A stretch of 64,000 bases of DNA from Bacteroidales bacterium (GTDB lineage: Bacteria > Bacteroidota > Bacteroidia > Bacteroidales > UBA932). A program made the translations under genes and the position numbers. Below, one piece after another: positions 29,415 to 37,732 of the stretch. Each line of letters opens with the position of its first letter. Position 1 is the stretch's first letter. Below the pieces are notes generated by a model. It was not told the origin of the DNA. It ran no database searches and saw only the letters and a list, made by a program, of their open reading frames with translations. The stretch is taken from assembly GCA_017619675.1 (NCBI GenBank), contig JAFZRX010000003.1:1-64000 (forward strand). The letters are read 5' to 3'.

Positions 29415-30491
29415 ATGGCAGAATTCTCTATAACAGGCATCCAGCAGGTTGGCGTGGGAACAGTCAATTTCCGCAAATCCTGGAACTGGTTCATTGAGAT
29501 GTTCGGAATGGACATCAAGATTCTGGAAGACGACACCGTGGCTGAAAGGATGCTGCCGTACACTGGCGGCCAGCCCCAGAAACGGCACGCCTGCATAGCA
29601 GTAAACCTCCAGGGCGGAGGCGGCCTTGAAATTTGGCAGTATTCCCAAAGGAAGCCCGTAAGCGCGGATTTCACCGTCTCGGTGGGCGACCTGGGCGTCT
29701 TTGCCGCAAAGATAAAAAGCCGTGACGTTGAGGCTTTCCACAGTATTATCAGAGAAAAGTGGGAAGGCGTGGGAGACATTTCCACCCTGCCGGACGGCAC
29801 TCCATGCTTCTACGTCAAGGACCTTTACGACAACTGCTTCCAGGTTGTGGAAGACCAGGAAGTATATATAGAGCAGAACCGCATGAACGGCGGCATAGGC
29901 GGTGCCGTAGTGGGCGTCACGGACATGGACGCCTCCATCCTTTTCTACAAGGATGTCCTGGGCTACGACACCCTCATTTATGATTCCGAAGGAGTCTTTG
30001 ACGACTGGAACATAATGCCGGGCTGCACGGAGCGCTACAGGCGCGTGTGCCTGGCCGCTTCCGGCCAGGGCAAGGGCGCCTTTGGCGCGCTCATGGGCAG
30101 GAACACCATCGAACTGGTGCAGGCGCTGGACCACGCTCCCCGCAAGATATTCGAGGGGCGGCAGTGGGGAGACCCCGGCTTCATCCAGATATGTTTTGAC
30201 ATATCCGGGATGAAAGCCCTGGGCGGGCACTGCGCCGCCTTGGGACACCCCTTCACGGTGGACAGCTGCCCCGCGGGGGAGCAGTTCGACATGGGGGACG
30301 CATCGGGCCACTTCACTTACATTGAGGATCCTGACGGAACCCTCATTGAGTTCGTGGAAACGCACAAGATTCCGGTAGTGAAGAAACTCGGCTGGTTCAT
30401 AGACCTCAAGAAGCGTGATCCGCTCAAGCCCCTTCCCAAGTTCCTTTTCCGCCTCATGGGCTTAGTGTCAAGAGAAAAAGTAAAACAATAA
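29415..30491 (+). CDS. Two-repeat VOC (glyoxalase-fold) protein lacking the usual His ligands
   Basis: A 358-residue cytosolic protein made of two vicinal-oxygen-chelate halves (residues 1-145 and 155-320) plus a basic C-terminal tail. The strand-end Glu residues remain (LEIWQY, TIELVQA, GTLIEFVE). The positions where VOC enzymes normally carry metal-binding His read QQVGVGT, GAVVGVTD and GFIQICFD. It may therefore bind metal differently or act as a non-catalytic partner. It is the first gene of a tight operon (3-nt gap) with cysteate fatty acyltransferase-like, cysteate synthase-like and SDR genes, so a role in sulfonolipid metabolism is inferred. No known pathway step requires it, so its job is open. 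Confidence 0.8.
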   Translation: MAEFSITGIQQVGVGTVNFRKSWNWFIEMFGMDIKILEDDTVAERMLPYTGGQPQKRHACIAVNLQGGGGLEIWQYSQRKPVSADFTVSVGDLGVFAAKIKSRDVEAFHSIIREKWEGVGDISTLPDGTPCFYVKDLYDNCFQVVEDQEVYIEQNRMNGGIGGAVVGVTDMDASILFYKDVLGYDTLIYDSEGVFDDWNIMPGCTERYRRVCLAASGQGKGAFGALMGRNTIELVQALDHAPRKIFEGRQWGDPGFIQICFDISGMKALGGHCAALGHPFTVDSCPAGEQFDMGDASGHFTYIEDPDGTLIEFVETHKIPVVKKLGWFIDLKKRDPLKPLPKFLFRLMGLVSREKVKQ

Positions 30492-30494
30492 TAT

Positions 30495-31760
30495 ATGCAA
30501 AAAGACATTTTCGAGAAAATAATGGCGTCCACCGGCGGCCCCATCGGCCAGTACCGGGAGAAGGCCGAAGGTTATTTCGCCTTCCCAAAACTGGAAGGAG
30601 AACTTGGTCCTCACATGAGGTTTAACGGCCAGGACGTGCTGTGCTGGAGCCTGAACAATTACCTGGGATTGGCAAACCATCCGGAGGTGCGCAGGGTTGA
30701 CGCCGAGGGCGCCGCCCGCTGGGGCATGGCCTACCCTATGGGCAGCCGCATGCTCACCGGGCACACCGCCCTGCACGAGAAGTTCGAGCGCATGCTCGCT
30801 GAGTTCGAGTGCAAGGAGGCCGCCTTCCTGTACAACTTCGGCTATCAGGGAATCGTATCCACCATTGACGCGCTGGTAGGCCGTCACGACGTCATCGTCT
30901 ACGATGCGGAGTGCCACGCCTGCCTGCTGGACGGAATCCGCCTCCACATTGGAGAGAAGTACAAATTCCGCCACAACAACATAGTTGACTGCGAGAAGGT
31001 CCTGGCCCGCGCCTGCAAGGTTGCGGACGAGAACGGCGGCGGCGTGCTGGTTATCACGGAGGGCGTGTTCGGAATGACCGGAGCCCTGGGAATCCTGGAC
31101 CAGATAGTGGCGCTCAAGGAGAAATACAGCTTCCGCTTCATGATTGACGATGCGCACGGCTTTGGAGTGATGGGCCCCCACGGAAGGGGAACGTCCGAGC
31201 ACTTCGGCGTGATGGACGGCGTTGACCTGTACATTGGCGCGTACGCCAAGTCCATGGCCACCATCGGAGGATTCGTGGCGTCCAAGAAGGAGATAATCAC
31301 CTACCTGCGCTACAACATGCGCTCCCAGATGTACGCCAAGGCCCTGCCTATGCCGATAGTTGAAGGCTGCATCAAGCGCCTGGAGATAATCAACAGCCCG
31401 GAAGGCGACGAGCGGCGCGCGCAACTCTGGAAAGTTACGCGCCGCCTGCAGGAAGGCTTCCGCGAGCTTGGCTACGAGATTGGCCCAGCAGAGGCCTGCG
31501 TGACCCCCGTGCACCTTGCCTGCGGCATCAACCAGGCTTCCAACATCGCGGTTGACCTCAGGGAGAGATACCATATCTTCTGCTCTATCGTGACCTATCC
31601 TGTCATTCCTCCTGGAATGCTCATCTTCAGGATCATCCCTACGGCCGCGCACAGCATGGAAGACGTAGAGTACACGCTGGACGCCTTCCGCGACATCAAG
31701 GAGCGCCTGGCCCGCGGAGAATACGACAAGGAAATCCCAGACATGGCAATCGTTAAGTAG
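30495..31760 (+). CDS. Alpha-oxoamine synthase, probable cysteate C-fatty acyltransferase (3-dehydrocapnine-forming)
   Basis: A 421-residue PLP enzyme of the AOS family (SPT, KBL, BioF). Visible features are NNYLGLANHP, YDAECHA with the cofactor-stacking H141, MIDDAHGFG (D219/H221) and the Schiff-base Lys in GAYAKSMATIGGF (K252). AOS enzymes condense an amino acid with an acyl thioester and release CO2. A cysteate synthase-like gene follows at 2 nt and an SDR after that. The inferred reaction is L-cysteate plus a long-chain acyl thioester giving 3-dehydrocapnine, the first committed sulfonolipid step in Bacteroidetes. It differs clearly from the classical SPT at 57767 (EGVFGMTG here, DGVYSMEG there). 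Glycine C-acetyltransferase is the main alternative name. Confidence 0.78.
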   Translation: MQKDIFEKIMASTGGPIGQYREKAEGYFAFPKLEGELGPHMRFNGQDVLCWSLNNYLGLANHPEVRRVDAEGAARWGMAYPMGSRMLTGHTALHEKFERMLAEFECKEAAFLYNFGYQGIVSTIDALVGRHDVIVYDAECHACLLDGIRLHIGEKYKFRHNNIVDCEKVLARACKVADENGGGVLVITEGVFGMTGALGILDQIVALKEKYSFRFMIDDAHGFGVMGPHGRGTSEHFGVMDGVDLYIGAYAKSMATIGGFVASKKEIITYLRYNMRSQMYAKALPMPIVEGCIKRLEIINSPEGDERRAQLWKVTRRLQEGFRELGYEIGPAEACVTPVHLACGINQASNIAVDLRERYHIFCSIVTYPVIPPGMLIFRIIPTAAHSMEDVEYTLDAFRDIKERLARGEYDKEIPDMAIVK

Positions 31761-31762
31761 AT

Positions 31763-33046
31763 ATGAGATTCGAACCTACAACCTACAGCCTGCTGAACGT
31801 GGCCACTGGACGCCAGTTTGAAGATTCCGGATGGACCATGGCAGACCCCCAAAGTCCCGAACCGTCCCTGGTAAGGGCCGTGTACGAACACAAGGAATTC
31901 TCCGTCCGCAAAGACCTTGACGGAATATACCGGTACGCCAACTGGATGCCCATCAAGCGCACCCTGAAGCACTCCTGCGCGCCCGTGACCTACAGGTCAA
32001 AGGGCCTTGCAAAGTATCTCGGGTTGGAGAACCTATATATAACATTCTCCGGATGGAACCCCAGGTTGGGCGCAAAGATGAAAACCTGCTCCTTCAAGGA
32101 GACCGAGGCCTACAGCGTGCTTGCCCGCATGGACAAGAAGGAGAAGCGCGTGCTTGTGGTGCAGTCCGCGGGCAACACCGCGAGGGCCTTCGCCCAGGTG
32201 TGCTCGGACAACGGCATCCCCGTGGTGATCTGCGTCCCCCTGGACAGCTGCCACGACCTGTGGTTCCGCAGGCCGCTTGACAAGTGTGTCAAGCTGGTGG
32301 CGGTACCACACGGCTGCGACTATTACGACGCCATCGCCCTTGGAGAGAAACTGGCCACGGATCCAGGGTTCTTCCTGGAGGGAGGAGCCAAGAACGTGGC
32401 AAGGCGCGACGGTATGGGCACCACTGTCCTCAGCTTTGCTGAGAAGGTGGGCCGCATCCCGGACGCGTACTTCCAGGCCGTGGGCTCCGGCACTGGAGCC
32501 ATAGCCGCCTGGGAGAACGCGCAGAGGCTGGCGGCTGACGGACGCTTCGGTGCCAACAACATGCGTGTATACGTGGCCCAGAACGCCCCGTTCTCCCTGA
32601 TGTACGATTCCTGGAAGCAGGTATCAAGGAAACTTGTGGACCTGGAGCCGGAGGTCGGACGCCATCAGGCGGAAATTATTCTTGCAAAGGTGCTTTCCAA
32701 CAGGAAACCGCCATACAGCCTTGCCGGAGGCCTTTTCGATACTCTCAAGGAGAGCGGCGGAGACGTTTACCTGGCAGACAACAACGACATTGTGTTCTGG
32801 CTGCTGCAGTTCCGTAACCTGGAGGGTTACGACCTGCTGCCCGCAGCCTGCGTGGCCGTGAGCGCCCTGGCGCAGGCTGTAAAGGAAGGCAAAGTCCGCA
32901 AAGACGAATATATAATGCTCAACTGTACCGGAGGAGGAACTCTGGGAGCTATCAGCAAGGGCTTCGTCCTGAAGAAGCCTGACCTGGTCCTGGAGCCCGA
33001 CACGGATGCAGCAGAGGTTGTAAAGAAAGTTAAAGCCTTGTTCTGA
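31763..33046 (+). CDS. Threonine synthase-like PLP enzyme, probable cysteate synthase
   Basis: A 427-residue fold-type II PLP enzyme. Features include the SFK lysine in KTCSFKETEA (K112), the substrate loop SAGNTARAF (135-143), GSGTGAIAAW and the late phosphate-binding CTGGGTLGAI. Cysteate synthases are threonine synthase relatives that make L-cysteate from O-phosphoserine and sulfite. The position directly after a probable cysteate fatty acyltransferase (2-nt gap) and before a YeiH-type sulfur-anion transporter favours this over threonine synthase. The N-terminal 100 residues also differ from normal threonine synthase. Its stop overlaps the next start by one base (TGATG), a sign of translational coupling. 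Confidence 0.8.
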   Translation: MRFEPTTYSLLNVATGRQFEDSGWTMADPQSPEPSLVRAVYEHKEFSVRKDLDGIYRYANWMPIKRTLKHSCAPVTYRSKGLAKYLGLENLYITFSGWNPRLGAKMKTCSFKETEAYSVLARMDKKEKRVLVVQSAGNTARAFAQVCSDNGIPVVICVPLDSCHDLWFRRPLDKCVKLVAVPHGCDYYDAIALGEKLATDPGFFLEGGAKNVARRDGMGTTVLSFAEKVGRIPDAYFQAVGSGTGAIAAWENAQRLAADGRFGANNMRVYVAQNAPFSLMYDSWKQVSRKLVDLEPEVGRHQAEIILAKVLSNRKPPYSLAGGLFDTLKESGGDVYLADNNDIVFWLLQFRNLEGYDLLPAACVAVSALAQAVKEGKVRKDEYIMLNCTGGGTLGAISKGFVLKKPDLVLEPDTDAAEVVKKVKALF

Positions 33047-33828
33047 TGAGAGTGTGGATCACGGGTGCTTCTTCCGGAATCGGGGAAGCGTGCGCGTATC
33101 TCTACGCAAAGCGTGGAGACAGCGTGGTTGTGACTTCCAACGAGAAGGAGAAACTGGAGGCCGTTGCCTCCAAGTGCCTGGAGTTGGGAGCCGGCGGCGC
33201 CGTGGCGCTGCCGTTCGACCTGCTGGATTCCGAAGGAATCGCAGGTCTCGTACGGCAAGCCTGGGACGCCTTCGGCGGCCTTGACCTGATGTACTGCAAC
33301 GCCGGAATCAGCCAGCGCACCACCGTGGAGGACACCTCAATGGAGATGATCCGCCGCATAATGGAAGTCAACTTCTTTGCTCCGGTGGCTATGGCAAAGG
33401 CCATACTGCCGCTGATGCTCGAGGCGGGCGGCGGGCACATTGCCGCCACCACCTCAATCGCGGGGCGCTTCGGATTCCCTCTGCGCTGCGCGTACAGCTC
33501 GTCCAAGCACGCCCTTTACGGTTTCTTCGAAACCCTGCGGGCGGAGTACGCCTCGCGCGGCATCAAGGTTACCCTGGTATGCCCCGGCAGGGTTCGGACC
33601 AACATATCGTTCTATGCGCTGGATAAAGGCGGCAAGCAGCACGGGAAGATGGATCCCGGGCAGGCGGGCGGCCTTAGTCCGGAGGCTGCCGCGCGAAAAA
33701 TCGCGCGCGCCTTCGACCGTGGCCGCCGCGAAGTGCTCGTAGGCCGCAAGGAACTCATAATGGTTTACATCAAGCGCTTCTTCCCGGGCCTCTGCGCCAA
33801 GATATCGTCAAAAATCAAATCTATGTAG
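33046..33828 (+). CDS. Short-chain dehydrogenase/reductase, probable 3-dehydrocapnine reductase
   Basis: A 260-residue classical SDR with TGASSGIG (6-13), CNAG (84-87), Ser137 and the catalytic YSSSK (Y150, K154). The C-terminal tail is basic and hydrophobic (YIKRFFPGLCAKISSKIKSM), which may bring it to the membrane. By analogy with 3-ketosphinganine reductase, it would reduce the keto product of the AOS enzyme encoded two genes upstream to capnine (inference from operon position). Its ATG overlaps the preceding TGA by one base. A second AOS/SDR pairing occurs at 57767-59756. Confidence 0.8.
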   Translation: MRVWITGASSGIGEACAYLYAKRGDSVVVTSNEKEKLEAVASKCLELGAGGAVALPFDLLDSEGIAGLVRQAWDAFGGLDLMYCNAGISQRTTVEDTSMEMIRRIMEVNFFAPVAMAKAILPLMLEAGGGHIAATTSIAGRFGFPLRCAYSSSKHALYGFFETLRAEYASRGIKVTLVCPGRVRTNISFYALDKGGKQHGKMDPGQAGGLSPEAAARKIARAFDRGRREVLVGRKELIMVYIKRFFPGLCAKISSKIKSM

Positions 33829-33830
33829 AT

Positions 33831-35168
33831 ATGAGCAAAACAAAATCTAAAATCTTCAGCACGGAAGACTGGCTGGCCGTATGGATTGGCTTCATTGTCA
33901 TCCTCATTGGCTGCGTGGCAGTCCTTACCGGTGCTTTCAACTTCTCCGCTCTTAATTTCAGCACATTCGGGCTGGGAGAAGCCAAGGCTGCTGACCTGCC
34001 GTCACTTGGCAGTCAGCTTGCCACAGGTGCGTTCTGGTGGAAACTCCTCCGCACCGTTGTCGTATTGGGCGTCCTTTTCACCATCGGCATAAAGCTGATG
34101 GGCGGGAACGTCAAGAAGTATATCCCTGCATTCCTGGGATTGTTCGTTCTGGCTGTAATCGTGCGTCTGATCAGCGCCGAGTACACCCTGAACCGCTACC
34201 TGGAGTGGGCTTTCTGGGCTTTGATCGTAGGCCTTCTGATTTCCAACACGGTTGGAGTTCCTGACTGGCTCAAGCCTGCAGTAAAGACAGAATTCTACAT
34301 CAAGACCGGTTTGGTCATCATGGGATTCTCAGTACTGTTCTCCAACATTGCCAAGTTCGGTCTCTACGGACTGGGAATCGCCTGGATCGTTACTCCTATT
34401 GTAATAATCTTCATGTGGTGGTTCGGAACCAAGGTCCTGAAACTGGACAACAAACCTCTGGTAATCACCATGGCGGCGGCGACTTCTGTCTGCGGTACTT
34501 CCGCAGCCATCGCCACCGGCGCCGCTTCCAACTGCAAGAAGACAGACCTTACCATGGTAGTTTCCATCTCCATCATCTTCACCGTCCTCATGATGGTATT
34601 CGAGCCTATGCTAATCCGTTGGGTCCAGATGTCTCCTATCATGGGAGGTGCCCTCATCGGAGGTACCGTTGACAGTACCGGAGCAGTTGCAGTTGCCGGT
34701 TCCGCACTTGGCGGAGAGGCAGAGAAGGCAGCCGTGCTCGTGAAGATGATCCAGAACATCCTCATTGGTTTCATCGCATTCTTCGTTGCTCTGTTCTTCG
34801 CCACCAAGGTTGACAAGACCGGAACACAGAAGGTAGGCGCAAGCGAGATTTGGACCCGCTTCCCTAAGTTCATCATCGGATTCTTCGTAGCATCCCTTGT
34901 AGCATCCTTCATCATCCAGCCTCTTGCCGGAGCAGACCAGGTAAGCGCGATCAACAAGGTGCTTGACCAGTATAAGAACTGGGCGTTCGTCCTGGCATTC
35001 GTAAGCATCGGCCTTGACACCAACTTCAAGGAGATCGTAAAGCAGATGCAGGGCGGAAAGGTTCTGTGGCTGTACATCGTGGGCCAGTTGTTCAACATTG
35101 CCCTCACTCTGTTCGCCGTATGGTTCCTTCTTTCAGGAAAGGTATTCCCTATCCCTGTTCTGAACTAA
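33831..35168 (+). CDS. YeiH/UPF0324-family membrane transporter (putative sulfur-anion exporter)
   Basis: A 445-residue polytopic membrane protein with about 10-11 hydrophobic helices. It carries the YeiH-family segments VCGTSAAIATGA and GGTVDSTGAVAVAG, and a late FVLAFVSIGLDTNFKEI. The family is annotated as putative sulfate exporters, with little biochemistry. Here it lies 2 nt after the SDR in the presumed capnine operon. Since cysteate synthase uses sulfite, movement or detoxification of sulfite/sulfate, or of a sulfonate, is a reasonable inference. An extra periplasmic-side loop occurs near the N terminus (FGLGEAKAADLPSLGSQLA), making it longer than the E. coli protein. Confidence 0.85.
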   Translation: MSKTKSKIFSTEDWLAVWIGFIVILIGCVAVLTGAFNFSALNFSTFGLGEAKAADLPSLGSQLATGAFWWKLLRTVVVLGVLFTIGIKLMGGNVKKYIPAFLGLFVLAVIVRLISAEYTLNRYLEWAFWALIVGLLISNTVGVPDWLKPAVKTEFYIKTGLVIMGFSVLFSNIAKFGLYGLGIAWIVTPIVIIFMWWFGTKVLKLDNKPLVITMAAATSVCGTSAAIATGAASNCKKTDLTMVVSISIIFTVLMMVFEPMLIRWVQMSPIMGGALIGGTVDSTGAVAVAGSALGGEAEKAAVLVKMIQNILIGFIAFFVALFFATKVDKTGTQKVGASEIWTRFPKFIIGFFVASLVASFIIQPLAGADQVSAINKVLDQYKNWAFVLAFVSIGLDTNFKEIVKQMQGGKVLWLYIVGQLFNIALTLFAVWFLLSGKVFPIPVLN

Positions 35169-35459
35169 ATGGCTAAGAAAAAGACTGTGGCAAGGGTGGC
35201 TTTTGCCGTTGTGGGCATAGCCGTCCTTGCCACGGCCATTTATATCATGGCTAATGGGATAGGTCTCCAGGACGACCTCGATTTCGGGGCCGGAGCCTAT
35301 TACTATGCCGACATCCCCAATTTCGAAAAATATGTAAACAGGGACGTATATACTGCATCCCTGCCTTTTTGGGTCTATGTTGTCCTGTTCCTGGTCTGGG
35401 GAGCCCTGATGTATCTTCTGTGGATATGGGTTGACCGCAGGGGCGGACGAAAGAAATAA
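35169..35459 (+). CDS. Small two-helix membrane protein of unknown function
   Basis: A 96-residue protein with two transmembrane helices (about 8-28, VAFAVVGIAVLATAIYIMA; about 66-88, FWVYVVLFLVWGALMYLLW). Between them is a 35-residue Tyr- and Asp-rich loop, and a basic tail (DRRGGRKK) ends the protein. The ATG directly follows the stop of the YeiH-like gene with no spacer, and the ThrE-like gene starts 3 nt after it. This points to a subunit or assembly partner of one of the two transporters. I do not recognise a family. Confidence 0.78.
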   Translation: MAKKKTVARVAFAVVGIAVLATAIYIMANGIGLQDDLDFGAGAYYYADIPNFEKYVNRDVYTASLPFWVYVVLFLVWGALMYLLWIWVDRRGGRKK

Positions 35460-35462
35460 ACT

Positions 35463-36698
35463 ATGATAAACAGCCAAGAGACTTCTGCCAGGATACTTTC
35501 GCTGGCTTCCGAAGCGGGGCACGTACTGCTGGAAAACGGTGCGGAGATTTCCCGAGTAGAGGATACCATGGAGCGCATCGCCACCTATTACGGCGAGCAG
35601 AACGAGAATTTCTTTGTCCTGAGCAACGGAATATTCACTACCGGAAAGTCCTACGCCAACGTTAAGTTTATCCCCATAAAGGGCGCCCGCCTGGACAAGG
35701 TGGTGGCCATTAACCAGTTCTCCCGCGACGTCACTGCCGGGAAGTATTCTCTGGATGAGGCTGAAGCCCGATTGGAGGAAATACGGCGGCTGCCGGAGAA
35801 GCCGCTGTGGGAGCAGATCGCGGGCGCTGCCCTTGGCAGCGGTTCGTTCTGCGCCATCTTTGGCGGCAGTCTCGCGGACTGCGCCGCCGCCCTGGTTGCC
35901 GGAACGCTCGTGTACCTCTTCGTGGCGCTTGTCAGCGCCCCTTCGTGGCCGAAAGCGCTCAGCAACATCTGCGGAGGCGCGCTTGGGACGGCGCTGTGCA
36001 TTCTTTTCAACCGCTTTGGCTTCGGACAGAATCTTGGTAACATGATAGTTGGAACGCTTATTCCGTTGATTCCCGGAGTGGCGTTCACCAACGGCCTGCG
36101 GGACATTGCCGGAGAGGATTACCTGGCCGGCATCACGCGTCTGCTGGACGCCTTGATGGTATTCCTGTGCATTGCCCTGGGAGTCTGCCTTTCATTCATC
36201 GCCCAGAGCGCAATAGAAGGCGAAATGATACATCTTTCAGGTACCATTACTGATCCGTTCACCGCCAAGATACCGGTACAGTTGCTGGCTTCATTGATAG
36301 GTACCGCCTCCTTTGCAGTCCTTTTTGGCGTTCCGCGCAAATACTATCTCCAGTGCGGCATAGTTGGTATGCTGGGCTGGCTGGCCTACCTTGTCAGCGT
36401 GCGCTATCTGCCGCTGGGCACGGCCGGCGGAACATTCATAGCGGCCACCCTGGTGGCCTTCCTGTCCCTTGCCGCCGCCCGTCGCTTCAAATGCCCCAGC
36501 ACCGTCTTCCTCATCTGCGGCATCTTTCCGCTCATCCCGGGCGCCGGCGTCTTCTGGAGTTCCTACTTCGTAGTCTCCTCCCAGATGGACGCCGCCCTCT
36601 CCTCCGGCTTCTCCGCCGTCAAGGTCACCCTTGCCATAGTCCTGGGCATCGTCCTCAGCGCCAACCTCCTGTTGAGGCACTTAAAATCAGCCCACTGA
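35463..36698 (+). CDS. ThrE/ThrP-type threonine/serine exporter family protein
   Basis: A 411-residue protein. An N-terminal soluble region of about 110 residues (LLENGAEISRVEDTMERIAT, then FFVLSNGIFTT) matches the ThrE cytoplasmic domain. Two bundles of about five helices follow, the second repeating the PLIPG motif (TLIPLIPGVAF and FPLIPGAGVFW). The family exports threonine and serine. It is the last gene of the seven-gene operon (3-nt gap). Serine or phosphoserine is a precursor of cysteate, so export of a serine-like or sulfonated amino acid is conceivable, but this is only inference. Confidence 0.88.
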   Translation: MINSQETSARILSLASEAGHVLLENGAEISRVEDTMERIATYYGEQNENFFVLSNGIFTTGKSYANVKFIPIKGARLDKVVAINQFSRDVTAGKYSLDEAEARLEEIRRLPEKPLWEQIAGAALGSGSFCAIFGGSLADCAAALVAGTLVYLFVALVSAPSWPKALSNICGGALGTALCILFNRFGFGQNLGNMIVGTLIPLIPGVAFTNGLRDIAGEDYLAGITRLLDALMVFLCIALGVCLSFIAQSAIEGEMIHLSGTITDPFTAKIPVQLLASLIGTASFAVLFGVPRKYYLQCGIVGMLGWLAYLVSVRYLPLGTAGGTFIAATLVAFLSLAAARRFKCPSTVFLICGIFPLIPGAGVFWSSYFVVSSQMDAALSSGFSAVKVTLAIVLGIVLSANLLLRHLKSAH

Positions 36699-36807
36699 CA
36701 AGTTGGATGCCGGAGTTGTAGAAAAAGATGGTGGCAGGTAAGTAATTGATTATCAATTAGAACAATTGTTGGATGCTCCCAAAAATGAGGAGTATCGAAA
36801 GGTTTAA
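36697..36807 (+). pseudogene. Possible degraded gene end
   Basis: Just after the ThrE-like gene one frame reads as two protein-like pieces separated by a stop (DKLDAGVVEKDGGR, then VIDYQLEQLLDAPKNEEYRK before TAA). The stretch is A/T-richer than its surroundings and contains perfect palindromes (36743-36759, 36761-36770). It may be the 3' remnant of a lost gene. The family is unknown and the call is weak. Confidence 0.28.
36743..36770. repeat. Two adjacent perfect AT-rich palindromes
   Basis: TAATTGAT-T-ATCAATTA (36743-36759) is followed two bases later by AACAATTGTT (36761-36770). They lie in an intergenic stretch between the ThrE-like gene and the promoter at 36868 and could be regulator binding sites. 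Confidence 0.45.
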
Positions 36808-36867
36808 TCGGTTGATATACAGATAATTAAGCGCCATAATCAATTTCCCGGATTTGGGTGGAGGTGT

Positions 36868-36897
36868 TTTGATTACGGCGGGGGATGATTATATTTG
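36868..36897 (+). promoter_or_regulatory. Bacteroidetes-type promoter for the secreted 253-aa protein
   Basis: TTTG (36868-36871), 18 nt, then TATATTTG (36890-36897). The start codon lies 20 nt after the -7 box, giving a short leader. Confidence 0.68.
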
Positions 36898-36917
36898 CAG
36901 TATAAACACAGTGAACA

Positions 36918-37679
36918 ATGAAGAAGTTATTGATAATAGCAATGGCGTTGCTGGGAAGCGCGATGGTTTCCCGGGCGCAGGATGTGATAACCCTCCGTGA
37001 CGGAGAGAATATACTGGCCAAGGTCCTGGAAGTGTCCCAGCGCGATATAAAGTATAAGAAGTTCACCAATCTGAACGGCCCTACTTATACTGTGGACATA
37101 ATCCAGGTCCAGATGATCCGTTATGAGAACGGAGAGAAGGATATCTTCAATGAAGAACCGGCCGGTGGAATGAACTATCCCGGTCCGGTACTTGAGGATC
37201 TGAAGTACAGGGAGATTAAGAACCTTTATAACAGTAAGAATTACATCAAGCAGATAGGCGACAGGTACAGTCCCGGCTGGCTTGGATTCGCTTCATTTAT
37301 CATTCCAGGTCTGGGTCAGGCAATTGAAGGGGAGTGGTGGCGTGCAGCCGGATTCTTCCTGGGCAGCGTGACGCTCAGCAGTATTGTAAGCAACAATATT
37401 AATGTGACCTACACTGATGGCGTCGCACAATACGAGGCCACCCCTGCGTCCAGGATCTTTGCATTGGCAACACTTGCCTTTGATATCTGGAACATCTGCG
37501 ATGCGGTGCATGTGGCTAAGGTGAAGAATATGTACTACCAGGACATTAGGGCGCAGAGGGGACTGGCGGACTTTGATGTCAGGCTGGAGCCGTTCGTGGC
37601 CAGTGTGCCTTCTCCGGTTAATCAGGGATTTACACCATCTGCCGGACTGTCGTTCAAGGTAACCATTCCTAACAAATAG
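36918..37679 (+). CDS. Secreted Bacteroidetes protein of unknown function
   Basis: A 253-residue protein with a signal peptide (MVSRAQ). A small beta domain follows (ITLRDGENILAKVLEVSQRD, a pattern common in Bacteroidetes exported proteins). A central hydrophobic region (WLGFASFIIPGLGQAIEGEW, then FFLGSVTLSSIV and RIFALATLAFDIW) suggests two or three membrane-inserting helices around a glycine-rich turn, similar to TM2/DUF5683-like proteins. It is transcribed from its own promoter. The function is unknown. Confidence 0.75.
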   Translation: MKKLLIIAMALLGSAMVSRAQDVITLRDGENILAKVLEVSQRDIKYKKFTNLNGPTYTVDIIQVQMIRYENGEKDIFNEEPAGGMNYPGPVLEDLKYREIKNLYNSKNYIKQIGDRYSPGWLGFASFIIPGLGQAIEGEWWRAAGFFLGSVTLSSIVSNNINVTYTDGVAQYEATPASRIFALATLAFDIWNICDAVHVAKVKNMYYQDIRAQRGLADFDVRLEPFVASVPSPVNQGFTPSAGLSFKVTIPNK

Positions 37680-37732
37680 GTATAGAAGTTCGCCTTTTTT
37701 TGAGTATCTTCGCACCCAGAAATTAGAATTGT

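Noticed and set aside
29346-31652. Minus-strand open frames opposite the VOC and AOS genes (339 and 394 codons)
   Set aside because: They lack start signals and recognisable domains. The plus-strand genes form a compact operon with clear family motifs.
31763-33046. Naming the fold-type II PLP enzyme threonine synthase
   Set aside because: The N-terminal domain differs, and the gene is coupled to AOS, SDR and sulfur-anion transporter genes. Cysteate synthase explains the context better.
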